Assembly: GCA_021789495.1 (NCBI GenBank)
Contig: JAJYJM010000006.1
Span: 1 to 39,145 of the forward strand
Reading direction: 5' to 3'
Length of the DNA: 39,145 nt
From: Nitrospirota bacterium
GTDB lineage: Bacteria > Nitrospirota > JACRHJ01
Shown here piece after piece: positions 6,955 to 15,019 of this stretch. The notes under the pieces were generated by a model. It searched no databases, had not been told where the DNA came from, and worked only from the letters and a program-made list of their open reading frames with translations. How positions within the stretch are numbered: the first letter of the stretch is position 1; every line of letters begins with the position of its first letter. Both the position numbers and the translations under genes were made by a program.

Positions 6955-7568
6955 TTTTGCCGCCGCCTCGCCAGGTCTTCGGCAATTTTCAGTTCTTCCG
7001 GGGTGTTCACGTTAACGAAGGAGAGAAGCTCCGGGTCATGGACTCTGAGTTCTTCCTCGGATACATACAGCACGTTCAAATCTTCAAAAAGCCTGTGAAG
7101 CCCAAGCCTTTCGCCCCTGAGCGCCTCACCGGCCCGCGACAGGGCCGTCTTTGAATACAGCGTGAAAAGCGGCTCCCTGTATCCGCCTATAACCGGGACT
7201 ACCGCGTCATGCCCATGCCTGAGATCGGCAAGCCTTCGGGCCAGCCCCCCGGATATAAATGGCATGTCGCAGGCGACGGCGAATATATAGTCGTTTCCTG
7301 CCGCCTTAAGCCCGGTGTAGATGCCTGCGAGCGGGACACTCAGTTGCGAGAACTCAGGGTCGTCCGGCAGGGCCGTAAACCCCAAGGCTTCGTACGGGGC
7401 CGGGTCCTTGGCTATTACGAGAAGCTCGTCGAAAAAGGCCAGGGCCGCCGCCTGCCGCTCTATTATCGGGATTCCCCCGATTTTTATGAATGCCTTCAGG
7501 CGGTTCATGCGGCGGTTCTCACCGCCCGCGAGTATCACGGCACTAACGGCGACAGGGCTTTCAGGCAC
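6945..7568 (-). CDS. mobA: Molybdenum cofactor guanylyltransferase
   Basis: This 207-residue protein carries the nucleotidyltransferase signature LAGGENRRMNRLKAF at residues 13-27 and the metal-binding AVACDMPFIS segment near residue 100, followed by VVPVIGGYREPLFTLYSK and the closing VNVNTPEEL. MobA attaches GMP to molybdopterin, giving the bis-MGD cofactor of DMSO-reductase-type enzymes, and implies that the organism has such enzymes. The start is a GTG at 7566-7568, ten residues before the signature. It follows mqnA by 49 bases on the same strand. Its stop codon lies within a palindromic repeat, so the original C-terminus may have been different. The protein could also be a related MobA-like NTP transferase, but the motif fit is good. 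Confidence 0.88.
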   Translation of the reverse strand: MPESPVAVSAVILAGGENRRMNRLKAFIKIGGIPIIERQAAALAFFDELLVIAKDPAPYEALGFTALPDDPEFSQLSVPLAGIYTGLKAAGNDYIFAVACDMPFISGGLARRLADLRHGHDAVVPVIGGYREPLFTLYSKTALSRAGEALRGERLGLHRLFEDLNVLYVSEEELRVHDPELLSFVNVNTPEELKIAEDLARRRQKGR

Positions 7569-7617
7569 AATGTAAATTTAACAGGAAATCGCGCAGAAAG
7601 TCAATAAAATACGGTTG

Positions 7618-8451
7618 CTACAGGAACCTTAATACCGGCATCTCCGCAACCTCGCCAAGCTCCCTGGCAAAACCGTAGAACTTCATAAGCCCCGCGATAT
7701 GCTCGTCCGTGAGGTCGTAGGACATAGTCTCCCAGTAGTCCACAAGACCGGGCACACCCATCCACGCGGATTCCGGGGAACCCGCCGCGATTTCCCCGTA
7801 TCTCGACTCTGCGGCCTCCCTGGCGGCTATTATACCGGTCTTGAAACGCCCGGCAAGCGAAGGCTCGCGCATCGAGGAGTCCTCGCGCATCATCCACAGC
7901 GCGTAAACGAATGGAAGCCCCGTGAACTCCTGCCAGATAGTCCCCAGGTCATATACCTCAAGCCCAAGCGAGGAATCGAGCGCGAGGTTCTCCTTGAGGG
8001 CCTCGTCCCCGATAATCAGCGCCGCCTGCCGCCCTTCGAGCATATCCTTAAGGACAGGCTTCTCCGGAATGAGCTTCGCCTGAAGACCGTATCTGAATTT
8101 CAGAAGCGACTTGAGCAATACGACGGACGTCGCCGAAGCGGCGGACACGGCTACAACCGCGCCGGAGAGCTCTTCTATCGGTCTCCTCGAGAAGAGCAGT
8201 ATGCTCCCCACCCTGCCGCGCGAGCTTATGGATACGCCGGGCACGGCGAGGTATTCCCGCCAGCGCCTCGCGTATTCGATGGAGGAAGACGAGCTTATGT
8301 CTATCTCGCCCCTGGCCAGAAGCAGGTTAAGCTTCGCCGGCTCTCCGGGGACGAACTCGAAACCGGAGCAGTCCGAGAGCCTCTTAAGCATAGTATACAG
8401 CGGCGTGCAGTTCGCGTATCTTATCTCGCCGATTTTGAGTTTTCCGTTCAT
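7618..8451 (-). CDS. mqnA: Chorismate dehydratase of the futalosine menaquinone pathway
   Basis: The protein has 277 residues and matches the MqnA/MqnD periplasmic-binding-protein-like fold. Typical features are IGEIRYANCTPLYTML at the N-terminus, LLARGEIDISSSSSIEYAR (the substrate-pocket Ser run), and FVYALWMMRED in the second half. MqnA converts chorismate to 3-[(1-carboxyvinyl)oxy]benzoic acid in the cytoplasm, the first step of menaquinone synthesis by the futalosine route. Its ATG directly abuts the stop codon of the MacB-like permease upstream, so it is translated from the efflux operon message, an arrangement without obvious functional logic. MqnD is the nearest alternative, but the pattern near the N-terminus (the NCTPLY part) is that of MqnA. 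Confidence 0.88.
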   Translation of the reverse strand: MNGKLKIGEIRYANCTPLYTMLKRLSDCSGFEFVPGEPAKLNLLLARGEIDISSSSSIEYARRWREYLAVPGVSISSRGRVGSILLFSRRPIEELSGAVVAVSAASATSVVLLKSLLKFRYGLQAKLIPEKPVLKDMLEGRQAALIIGDEALKENLALDSSLGLEVYDLGTIWQEFTGLPFVYALWMMREDSSMREPSLAGRFKTGIIAAREAAESRYGEIAAGSPESAWMGVPGLVDYWETMSYDLTDEHIAGLMKFYGFARELGEVAEMPVLRFL

Positions 8452-9666
8452 TTACTCGTATCTCAGCGCCGATATCGGGTCCATCCCCGCGGCCTTCCTT
8501 GCGGGATAGAACCCGAAGAATATCCCAACCGCAGCCGAGAAGGCAAACGACAAAAGCACGCTGAAGAGCGACACGCTCGTCTGGAAGCGCGAGAACTCCG
8601 ATATGGCCGTCGAGAACCCTACGCCAAGCAGTATTCCGATTACTCCGCCGGTAAGGGAGAGCACAACCGCCTCCACGAGGAACTGGAGCAGTATGTCCCG
8701 TTCCCTCGCGCCGACGGCCATCCGGATGCCAATCTCCCTCGTCCTCTCGGTTACGGAGACGAGCATTATGTTCATGATGCCTATGCCGCCCACAAGCAGG
8801 GATACCGACGCCACGGCTCCAAGGAGCATCGTCATGATCTTCGTCTGCGCCTCGGCGGCGGCGAGCATCTCGGAGAGGTTCATTACGGAGAAGTCGTCAT
8901 CCCCGCCTTCCGGTATCCTGTGCCTCTGCCGAAGGAGCGTCTTCACCTGCTCCACGGCGTGGTTCATCAGACTGTCGCTTTTCCCTTTCACCATTATCGC
9001 GTTCACGGAGGTCTTCCCGAAGAGCCTCGACATCGCCGTGGAAAGCGGCGTGATTATTATGTCGTCCTGGTCCTGGCCCATAAGGGACTGCCCCTTCTTC
9101 TGGAGCACGCCGACGACGGTAAACGGCACCTGGTTTATGCGTATTATCCTGCCCAGCGGGTCTTCGTCTCCGAAAATCTCCTGGACGACGGTCGTCCCGA
9201 CAAGGCAGTCCTTCGTCATGCCGTCTACGTCCTGGCGGTTTATGAACCTGCCCTCGGACACGGGCCAGTCCCTTATTCTCTCGTAGGAACCGGTCGTGCC
9301 CATCACGGCCGTATTCCAGTTCCTGTCCTGGAACACAACCTGCCCGACTCCGCGCACCATGGGCGCGGCGGCGTCTATGGCGCTCTCGCCCTCCAGCGCC
9401 TGGGCGTCGGAGGGCACAAGGGTATTGGTGTTACCCGTGCCCATCCTGGCCCCGCCGGAGGTCGTGCTGCCCGGTATTACGAGGATCAGGTTGCTCCCAA
9501 GCGACGCTATGGACTTCGCCAGATACTCCCTCGCCCCTTCGCCGACGGCGAGCATGGTTATAACCGCCGCCACGCCGATTATTATGCCGAGCATGGTAAG
9601 CCCGGAGCGCATCTTGTTTACCCTGAGGCCCCGGAAGGCGATTTTTATTGTGGGTAAAATAAACAT
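8452..9666 (-). CDS. MacB-type ABC transporter permease
   Basis: This 404-residue protein has the MacB/FtsX permease layout. One transmembrane segment near residues 15-40 follows the GLRVNKMRSGLTMLGIIIGVAAVIT start. A periplasmic MacB_PCD domain spans about 45-270. Three transmembrane segments near the C-terminus surround the signature TERTREIGIRMAVGARERDIL, and the protein ends with PARKAAGMDPISALRYE. Such permeases are mechanotransmitters: ATP hydrolysis drives periplasmic movements that push substrate through a TolC channel. The ATPase is encoded separately just upstream, unlike in E. coli MacB where it is fused. The gap to the ATPase gene contains a dispersed repeat. Confidence 0.93.
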   Translation of the reverse strand: MFILPTIKIAFRGLRVNKMRSGLTMLGIIIGVAAVITMLAVGEGAREYLAKSIASLGSNLILVIPGSTTSGGARMGTGNTNTLVPSDAQALEGESAIDAAAPMVRGVGQVVFQDRNWNTAVMGTTGSYERIRDWPVSEGRFINRQDVDGMTKDCLVGTTVVQEIFGDEDPLGRIIRINQVPFTVVGVLQKKGQSLMGQDQDDIIITPLSTAMSRLFGKTSVNAIMVKGKSDSLMNHAVEQVKTLLRQRHRIPEGGDDDFSVMNLSEMLAAAEAQTKIMTMLLGAVASVSLLVGGIGIMNIMLVSVTERTREIGIRMAVGARERDILLQFLVEAVVLSLTGGVIGILLGVGFSTAISEFSRFQTSVSLFSVLLSFAFSAAVGIFFGFYPARKAAGMDPISALRYE

Positions 9667-9678
9667 TTATCCATGCCT

Positions 9679-9747
9679 GTCACCCCCGTGAAAACGGGGG
9701 CCCGGCGACTTTAAAAGTCACTGGATTCCCGCCTTCGCGGGAATGAC
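9679..9747. repeat. 69-bp dispersed palindromic repeat, family B, inside the efflux operon
   Basis: The element runs from GTCACCCCCGTGAAAACGGG to CGCGGGAATGAC. It contains two local stems (CCCCCGTGAAAACGGGGG and ATTCCCGCCTTCGCGGGAAT) and the centre GACTTTAAAAGTC. Diverged copies lie at 21448-21503 and 38839-38913. Here it lies between the ATPase and permease genes and would form a strong hairpin in the mRNA. Confidence 0.75.
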
Positions 9748-9752
9748 GGTTT

Positions 9753-10430
9753 TCAGTTTGTCCTCTCGTCCGAAACAATCTTCCCGTCCCTGAAGTGTAT
9801 CCGCCTTTTGGCGAAGCTTGCTATGTCCGGCTCGTGCGTGACGAGGACGATGGTTATGCCCTTCTCCCCGTTAAGTTTCGTGAATATGTCCATTATCTCG
9901 ATGCTCGTTTTGCTGTCGAGGTTCCCTGTCGGCTCGTCCGCGAGTATGACGGACGGGTCGTTTATGAGAGCGCGCGCGATGGCCACCCTCTGCTGCTGGC
10001 CGCCGGAGAGCTGGCTTGAGAAATGCCTCTCGCGGCCAGAGAGCCCGACGGACTTGAGCGCCGCATAGGCCCTTTCTTCCATGTCCTCTTCGTGTCCGTT
10101 ATAATACATCGGGAGCTCGACGTTCTCAAGAGCCGTCGTGCGTGGGAGGAGGTTGAAGCCCTGGAAGACGAATCCGAGCATCCTGTTTCTTATGCCCGCG
10201 AGGGCGTCCCCGGAGAGCGTCTCGACCGGCGTTCCGTCGAGTATGTAGCTCCCGGAGGTCGGACGGTCGAGGCAGCCGACGATGTTCATGAAGGTGGATT
10301 TTCCGGAGCCGGACGGCCCCATGATGGCCGCGAATTCCCCGCGCCCTATGTGCAAGTTTACGCCGTCCAGCGCGCGCAGCGTCGTGTCTCCTATGACATA
10401 TTCCTTTACGAGATCCATAGCCTCTATCAT
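9753..10430 (-). CDS. ABC transporter ATP-binding protein (MacB/LolD type)
   Basis: From the ATG at 10428-10430 the protein has 225 residues, a normal LolD/MacB ATPase length. It shows the Walker A motif GPSGSGKST, the Q-loop region FQGFNLLPR, the signature LSGGQQQRVAIARAL and the Walker B with following residues VILADEPTGNLD, plus the H-loop in VTHEPDI. It powers the permease encoded next. The chosen start lies one base after the stop of the adaptor gene; a longer frame from 10469 would overlap that gene and lacks homology. It is part of a TolC-adaptor-ATPase-permease operon. Confidence 0.94.
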   Translation of the reverse strand: MIEAMDLVKEYVIGDTTLRALDGVNLHIGRGEFAAIMGPSGSGKSTFMNIVGCLDRPTSGSYILDGTPVETLSGDALAGIRNRMLGFVFQGFNLLPRTTALENVELPMYYNGHEEDMEERAYAALKSVGLSGRERHFSSQLSGGQQQRVAIARALINDPSVILADEPTGNLDSKTSIEIMDIFTKLNGEKGITIVLVTHEPDIASFAKRRIHFRDGKIVSDERTN

Positions 10431-10431
10431 G

Positions 10432-11730
10432 CTACATCCTGAAGAAACCGTGCGGGCCGCGGGCAGCATTACCCTGGCCGAAATAGTCCGTAATCACCGG
10501 CTCGCCCGCTTTGAGGCCGGAGGTGATTTCCGTGTTTACGAGGTCGGTAAGCCCGGTCTTGACCTGCACGGGATGAGGACCGTCCTTCTGCATCACCCAT
10601 ACGGTATGCCGGCCTTTGCGCTCTTTGCCTTTTTTGCCCTTTTCCGTTTTCGCTTTCATGCCGGGAAGCCTGACCCGGAGCGCGGAGGAAGGTATCAAAA
10701 GGACGTGTCTTCTCCGCCCGGTAATTATCGTTATGTTCGCCGTCATTCCGGGGCGCAGAAGCCCGCCCCTGTTTTTCACTTCGACAATGCCGGTATACGT
10801 GACGACGTTCGAGACTGTTACGGGCGAATAATATATCTGGGAGAGCGTCCCCTTGAAGACCACGTTCGGGAACGCGTCAACGGTAAACCTCACCTTCTGT
10901 CCGACCTTCGTCCGGCCGACGTCCGCCTCGTCTATCGAGATTGCCACCTGCATGACGGAGAGGTCGCCGATGGTAAGGAGGTTCGGCGTGGCGAAGCTCG
11001 CGGCGACGGTCTGGCCCACCTCCACCTGCTTGTCTATCACGACGCCGTCCATCGGGGATATGATTACGGTCTTCGAGAGGTTCGTCTCGGCGGTATCAAG
11101 GCTCGCTTTCGCCTGGCTGACCTGCGCTCTTGCCTCGGCTATCTGCGCGCCGAGGACGAGGTTCTTGTCCGTATTCGCCTTCGCGTCTGCATACTGCGCG
11201 CCGGCGTTCTGGTACGCCTCCCGCGCCGCGTCGAGGTCGGAGTGCGAGACGGAGCCGGTCTTTATGAGTATCTCGTCGCGTCTTAAGTCCGCGCTTGTCT
11301 TGTCGAGCGTGGCCTTTGCCTGGTCTATCGATGTCTGAACGCCGCTCTTTGTCATGCCGCGGTTGGACTCCATCTCGGTAAGCTTGGACTGGGCGTTCTC
11401 CAGGTTCGCGCGCGCCTGGTTCACCTGCGCCCGGAAGAGCTCCTGGTCGAGCTTTAAGAGCACCTCTCCCTTTTTTACCGGGGAGTTGTAGTCTACCATT
11501 ATTCTGCGTATCGTCCCGGAGACCTCCGTGCCCACGAGGACGGTCGTCTTCGCCTGGAGCTTGCCGGTTGCCGAGACGGAAGCCGTTACGTCTCCGATAT
11601 GCGCCTTTGCGACTGAGTAGTCCTTCGGGTTGAACGTCTTTTTCTTTTTGTATATAACCCCGAATACAAGCGCGCACGCCGCAAGGACGGCCAGGGTTAA
11701 TATGATTTTTTTCTTACTGCTCTTTTTCAT
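10432..11730 (-). CDS. MacA/HlyD-family periplasmic adaptor protein
   Basis: The protein has 432 residues. A single N-terminal membrane anchor (residues about 7-25) is followed by a lipoyl-like half motif (GTEVSGTIRRIMVDYNSPVKKGEVLLKLD), a long alpha-hairpin with coiled-coil heptads (about residues 100-200), the second lipoyl half (VIISPMDGVVIDKQVEVGQTV) and beta-barrel and membrane-proximal domains. A Lys-rich insert (about residues 356-371, MKAKTEKGKKGKERKGRHTV) is unusual for the family. Adaptors of this kind connect the inner-membrane ABC permease to the outer-membrane channel. The ATG directly abuts the stop codon of the upstream tolC-like gene. Confidence 0.93.
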   Translation of the reverse strand: MKKSSKKKIILTLAVLAACALVFGVIYKKKKTFNPKDYSVAKAHIGDVTASVSATGKLQAKTTVLVGTEVSGTIRRIMVDYNSPVKKGEVLLKLDQELFRAQVNQARANLENAQSKLTEMESNRGMTKSGVQTSIDQAKATLDKTSADLRRDEILIKTGSVSHSDLDAAREAYQNAGAQYADAKANTDKNLVLGAQIAEARAQVSQAKASLDTAETNLSKTVIISPMDGVVIDKQVEVGQTVAASFATPNLLTIGDLSVMQVAISIDEADVGRTKVGQKVRFTVDAFPNVVFKGTLSQIYYSPVTVSNVVTYTGIVEVKNRGGLLRPGMTANITIITGRRRHVLLIPSSALRVRLPGMKAKTEKGKKGKERKGRHTVWVMQKDGPHPVQVKTGLTDLVNTEITSGLKAGEPVITDYFGQGNAARGPHGFFRM

Positions 11731-13188
11731 TTATTGCTCTTTCATTACTCCCGCGCCCGTGCTCCGCAGTAACCTTGAATAAGCGAGATGATAATCGTAA
11801 TACGCCTGGGCCTCGTCCGTCCTGGCCTGCGTAAGCTGCACCTGCGCGTCGGTTACGTCTATGATATTCCCGACTCCGGCCTCGTACCGGCCCTGGGCGA
11901 TGTCGAGGTTCTCTTTTGCCTTCCTGACGGAGACCTTGAGCGCCGCAATGCGCGCGCTTGCGTCCTGCGCCGCAAGATATGCCGAGGCCACGTCGTTTTC
12001 CACGCCGAGCTTCGAGTCCTCCACGCGGTATTTCGCGGAGAGCGCCGCCGCCCGCGCCTGGCCGACTTCGGCCACGGTCCGGAATCCCTGGAACAGGGGC
12101 ACGGTGATGCCGACCGCGTAGTTGGATGTGCCGAAGACGCCCGGCTGATCCGGATAGACGAGCCTGTTCCAGTCATATGCGCCGCTTGCGCTGATTACCG
12201 GCATGAACCCGGCCAGCGCCCCCTTCACTGCCAACCCGTACGCCTTTCTCTGTGACTCAAGCGCCTTTATGTCCGGGCGGTTCTCTATCGCAAGCGCGAG
12301 ATACTGCTCAAGGGTCTTGTCGAGCGGCTCAAGCTCCGGCCTGTCCACGACGATCGTCCTGGTCATCGGGTCAACCGTCATCGTCGTGTTAAGGTTTATT
12401 CTTGCCTGCGTTACGGCGTCGTAGGCCTGTATGACCTGCACCTTCGCGTTGTTTACGCCGACTTCCGCCTGCGTTACGTCGTAGCGCGGCTTTACACCGG
12501 TATCGTAGAACCCTTTTGCCTCCCGCAGGTGTTCGTTCGCCTGGGCGAGCGTGTCCCCGGCCACTTTCACGAGCGTCTGCGCCCGGAGGAGGCTGTAGTA
12601 TGCGTCCCGGACGTCGTAGACGACGTTCTGCTGGACGGAGCTCAAGGTCTTGTAGAGGGCCTTGTCAAGCTCCGCGTAGCTCCTCACGGAGTAATACGTC
12701 CGCCCGAAGTCAAAGAGCGTCCAGCTCCCGTTGAAGCCCCATGTGATGTCGTCGTAGCTGAAAGTCGTGTTGTGGCCGCCGATTGGGAAGAACGATGCCA
12801 GCCCGTTTGCGTTCAGGCCGAAATCTATTATCGGAAAATAAACAGACGCAGCGCCCAGAGTCCTGAAACGTCCGGCGACAACATCCTGCCGCGCGCCCTT
12901 TATCCTGGGATGCTTCCTCAGGGCGACGGCTATGCAGTCCTCAAGCGTCAGGGCCTTTGCCGAAGCCGGTCGACCGGCAACGGGCTTGCCGGCGGGCGCG
13001 ACGGCCTCGGGCCGAGGCGGGAGCGTGACAAGGCCGGACGAGGACGCCGAGGACGCATTGGAAAACGTGAAGCCTGAGACCGGGCTTGGGGCCGGTTTGC
13101 CGGGTGCGGGACTGCCGGCGCCCGCAAACGCAGGGGTTGCGGCAAACGCCGCAATGATTATCAGAACAAATCTCGATGCTGATGACAT
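11731..13188 (-). CDS. TolC-family outer membrane efflux channel protein
   Basis: This 485-residue protein starts with a signal peptide (SSASRFVLIIIAAFAATPAFA) followed by a Pro/Ala/Ser-rich linker of about 45 residues. The conserved outer-membrane-factor domain begins at KALTLEDCIAVALRKHPRIKGARQDV. Two structural repeats are visible, each with long helices (for example YYSLLRAQTLVKVAGDTLAQ and DASARIAALKVSVRKAKENL) and a conserved ending GVGNIIDVTDAQVQLTQAR. Trimers form the outer-membrane duct of the pump. The linker contains the palindrome-derived residues AGRPAS (12965-12978). It is the first gene of the efflux operon and has an excellent ribosome site (GGAGG). Confidence 0.94.
   Translation of the reverse strand: MSSASRFVLIIIAAFAATPAFAGAGSPAPGKPAPSPVSGFTFSNASSASSSGLVTLPPRPEAVAPAGKPVAGRPASAKALTLEDCIAVALRKHPRIKGARQDVVAGRFRTLGAASVYFPIIDFGLNANGLASFFPIGGHNTTFSYDDITWGFNGSWTLFDFGRTYYSVRSYAELDKALYKTLSSVQQNVVYDVRDAYYSLLRAQTLVKVAGDTLAQANEHLREAKGFYDTGVKPRYDVTQAEVGVNNAKVQVIQAYDAVTQARINLNTTMTVDPMTRTIVVDRPELEPLDKTLEQYLALAIENRPDIKALESQRKAYGLAVKGALAGFMPVISASGAYDWNRLVYPDQPGVFGTSNYAVGITVPLFQGFRTVAEVGQARAAALSAKYRVEDSKLGVENDVASAYLAAQDASARIAALKVSVRKAKENLDIAQGRYEAGVGNIIDVTDAQVQLTQARTDEAQAYYDYHLAYSRLLRSTGAGVMKEQ
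12962..12978. repeat. GCCGGTCGACCGGC palindrome inside the tolC-like gene
   Basis: GAAGCCGGTCGACCGGC sits in the Pro/Ala-rich linker of the efflux protein, read as Ala-Gly-Arg-Pro-Ala-Ser. The arms match the copies in rsmB, but the reading phase differs from two of them. Confidence 0.65.
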
Positions 13189-13513
13189 GTTTCTATCCCT
13201 CCGGTTAGACCCGATATGAATTCACGACATCTTAAGAATATGCCGGGTATAACCGGTCTATGTCAACAGAAAAGTTATTTCCTTTTCATAAGAAAAGAAA
13301 GCGGCGCCACCACTGCTTGTCGAGGGTAGTTCCCAGGATTAGCGCGGGGCGGCACAAAGAAAAGCCGTGCAGTTTCGCTTTTTATATAAAGACAGCAGGC
13401 GGGACGAAAAGGTTACAGAATGATATTCGTTGAATTTCCCGCTTGGAACATAACCGTCTGCAAATGCGCCGAGGCAATCCGCGGCCTGCCGACCTCTTAA
13501 ACCGGCCGGCCGG
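13189..13513. other. Gap between rpe and the efflux operon
   Basis: The right part of the promoter region lies at 13237-13266. I see no open frame with coding character. The segment next to the rpe stop is CCGGCCGGCCGGC (about 13502-13514), a small palindrome related to the GCCGGTC repeat. No convincing terminator for rpe is visible. Confidence 0.5.
13237..13266 (-). promoter_or_regulatory. Promoter of the tolC-like efflux operon
   Basis: On the minus strand TTGACA (13261-13266), an 18-base spacer and CATATT (13237-13242) precede the start codon. A GGAGG ribosome site (about 13198-13202) follows. The remaining bases of the gap to 13513 hold no gene that I can support. Confidence 0.55.
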
Positions 13514-14182
13514 CTACTCCTCGCGCACGCCTTTAACTGCGTCCTTGAACTGTTTTATCGTTTTTTTGTAATCGGTTACGCCGAATATCGCGCTCCCGGC
13601 GACGAGTATGTCCGCTCCGGAAAGGGCCGCTTCCTTCGCGTTCTGCACCTTAATCCCGCCGTCCACCTCCAGGAGCACGTCCAGACCCCTCATGTCTATT
13701 TCAACCCTTGCGCCGGATAGCTTGTCCATGCAGTTCGGGATGAACTCCTGCCCGCCGAAGCCGGGGTTCACGGACATTATCAGAAGCAGGTCGATATGCT
13801 CCCATACCCAGTCCAGAGAACTTAATGATGTCGAGGGGTTAAGCGCGACTCCGGCCTTCACCCCCTGCTCGCGTATGGCCGCAAGGGTGCGGTTCAGATG
13901 CACGGACGCCTCGGCGTGGACGGTGAGGTAATCCGCGCCGGCATGGGCGAAATCATGGATATATCTCTCCGGCTCCACTATCATCAGGTGGACGTCTATC
14001 GGGAGCGACGTGGCCTTTCTTGCCGCCTGGACGACCTTCGGGCCGATGGTAATATTCGGCACAAACCGCCCGTCCATCACGTCCACGTGTATGATGTCAG
14101 CCCCCGCCTTCTCAACCGCTTTTATCTCCTCCGTGAGCCTGCCGAAATCCGCCGACAGTATGGACGGCGCAATGCTTATCAA
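13514..14182 (-). CDS. rpe: Ribulose-phosphate 3-epimerase
   Basis: This 222-residue TIM-barrel enzyme shows the full set of family motifs: IAPSILSADFGRL at the N-terminus, IIHVDVMDGRFVPNITIGP (metal-binding His and Asp), DVHLMIVEPERYI, MSVNPGFGGQEF, and VDGGIKVQNAKEAALSGADILVAGSAIF. It interconverts D-ribulose 5-phosphate and D-xylulose 5-phosphate in the pentose phosphate pathway. The start is a TTG at 14180-14182, supported by an AAAGGAGG ribosome site at ideal spacing and by the conserved N-terminus. It is the last gene of the def-fmt-DUF116-rsmB-PASTA-rpe run, 24 bases after the PASTA gene; rsmB-rpe neighbourhood is common in bacteria. Confidence 0.96.
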   Translation of the reverse strand: MISIAPSILSADFGRLTEEIKAVEKAGADIIHVDVMDGRFVPNITIGPKVVQAARKATSLPIDVHLMIVEPERYIHDFAHAGADYLTVHAEASVHLNRTLAAIREQGVKAGVALNPSTSLSSLDWVWEHIDLLLIMSVNPGFGGQEFIPNCMDKLSGARVEIDMRGLDVLLEVDGGIKVQNAKEAALSGADILVAGSAIFGVTDYKKTIKQFKDAVKGVREE

Positions 14183-14206
14183 TTGTATAACCTCCTTTAA
14201 AACCTG

Positions 14207-15019
14207 TTAAAAACCCTGTGTCGCGCCTCCGGCCTTCCGGCCCGCGGCCCCCGATGACTGATTCCCCGCAGCAGGCTTTTGCGGCGGCGCGGGAGCCTTG
14301 CCCGCCTTGGGCGCAGGCGTCTTGACCGGCTGGGGCGCCCCAAGCGCGACGATTATCTGCCCGTTCGCGGGCAGCCGGAATCCGGCCTTCGGCTGCTGCG
14401 ATGCAATCACGGCGCCCTTCCCGTAAAAGAGCACCTTTCCGCCCATCGGCCTCACCGCATCCCCGGCCTGGGGCAGCGTCATTCCCCTCAAATCCGGCGT
14501 TACGTAACGAATCCCCCTCGCGCCGTCGCTCACGAGCATATCCACCGCCGAATCCTTCTGCGCCACGGCTCCCTGCGGCGGAGACTGCAATATTACCGTC
14601 TCGACAGGGGACGGCGAATTGACACGCGCCAGTTCGCCCAGGTTCAGCCCGGCCTGTCTGAGCGTAACCTGCGCAAGCCGGAACACCTCGCCCGTCACCT
14701 GCGGCACGGTCACCGCCTGCGAGCCGAGGCTTACGACGACCATGACGTCCCTGCCGCTCTTCACGCGCTCGCCCGGCGCGGGGTTCTGGCCGATTATATA
14801 GTTCTGCGGCACGGTCGGATGATGCTCCTCGCGCTCCACCTTTATGTTCAGGCCCGCGTTTCTTATGAGGTTTATGGCCACGGGCAGGTTCATGTCCCGC
14901 ACGTCCGGGACAGCCACGGTCCTGCTCCAGGTAACGGCCTTCATGGTGATGAACGCCGAGACGATCGCCAGGCCCAGGAATACGAAGGCGACAAGGGCTA
15001 TCTGAAAGATTTTTTTCAT
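14207..15019 (-). CDS. Membrane-anchored PASTA-domain protein without kinase
   Basis: The protein has 270 residues. A single N-terminal transmembrane anchor (KKIFQIALVAFVFLGLAIVSAFITM) is followed by three PASTA domains: about residues 35-100 (VPDVRDMNLPVAINLIRNAGL ... NPAPGERVKSG), 102-170 (VPQVTGEVFRLAQVTLRQAGL ... SPPQGAVAQKDS) and 175-230 (TPDLRGMTLPQAGDAVRPMG). The C-terminal 40 residues are Pro/Ala/Lys-rich and disordered. PASTA domains usually bind cell-wall muropeptides or beta-lactams in Ser/Thr kinases and penicillin-binding proteins; no kinase or transpeptidase domain is present here. Its ATG overlaps the rsmB stop by four bases, so the two are translationally coupled. Confidence 0.88.
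   Translation of the reverse strand: MKKIFQIALVAFVFLGLAIVSAFITMKAVTWSRTVAVPDVRDMNLPVAINLIRNAGLNIKVEREEHHPTVPQNYIIGQNPAPGERVKSGRDVMVVVSLGSQAVTVPQVTGEVFRLAQVTLRQAGLNLGELARVNSPSPVETVILQSPPQGAVAQKDSAVDMLVSDGARGIRYVTPDLRGMTLPQAGDAVRPMGGKVLFYGKGAVIASQQPKAGFRLPANGQIIVALGAPQPVKTPAPKAGKAPAPPQKPAAGNQSSGAAGRKAGGATQGF

Noticed and set aside
6901-6985. Longer TPR protein start at 6985
   Set aside because: The added residues are the translation of two tandem palindromes and overlap the end of mobA; the ATG at 6901 gives a clean lipoprotein signal.
7699-9657. Plus-strand open frame of about 650 codons across mqnA and the permease gene
   Set aside because: The minus strand encodes two recognisable proteins over the same span. 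The plus frame is Arg/His/Pro/Gly-rich, as expected from the antisense of GC-rich codons, and has no known domain.
13370-13410. AAAAGC...GCTTTTT inverted repeat on the plus strand as a terminator
   Set aside because: The stem is short and AT-rich, the U-tract is broken, and there is no plus-strand gene ending there.
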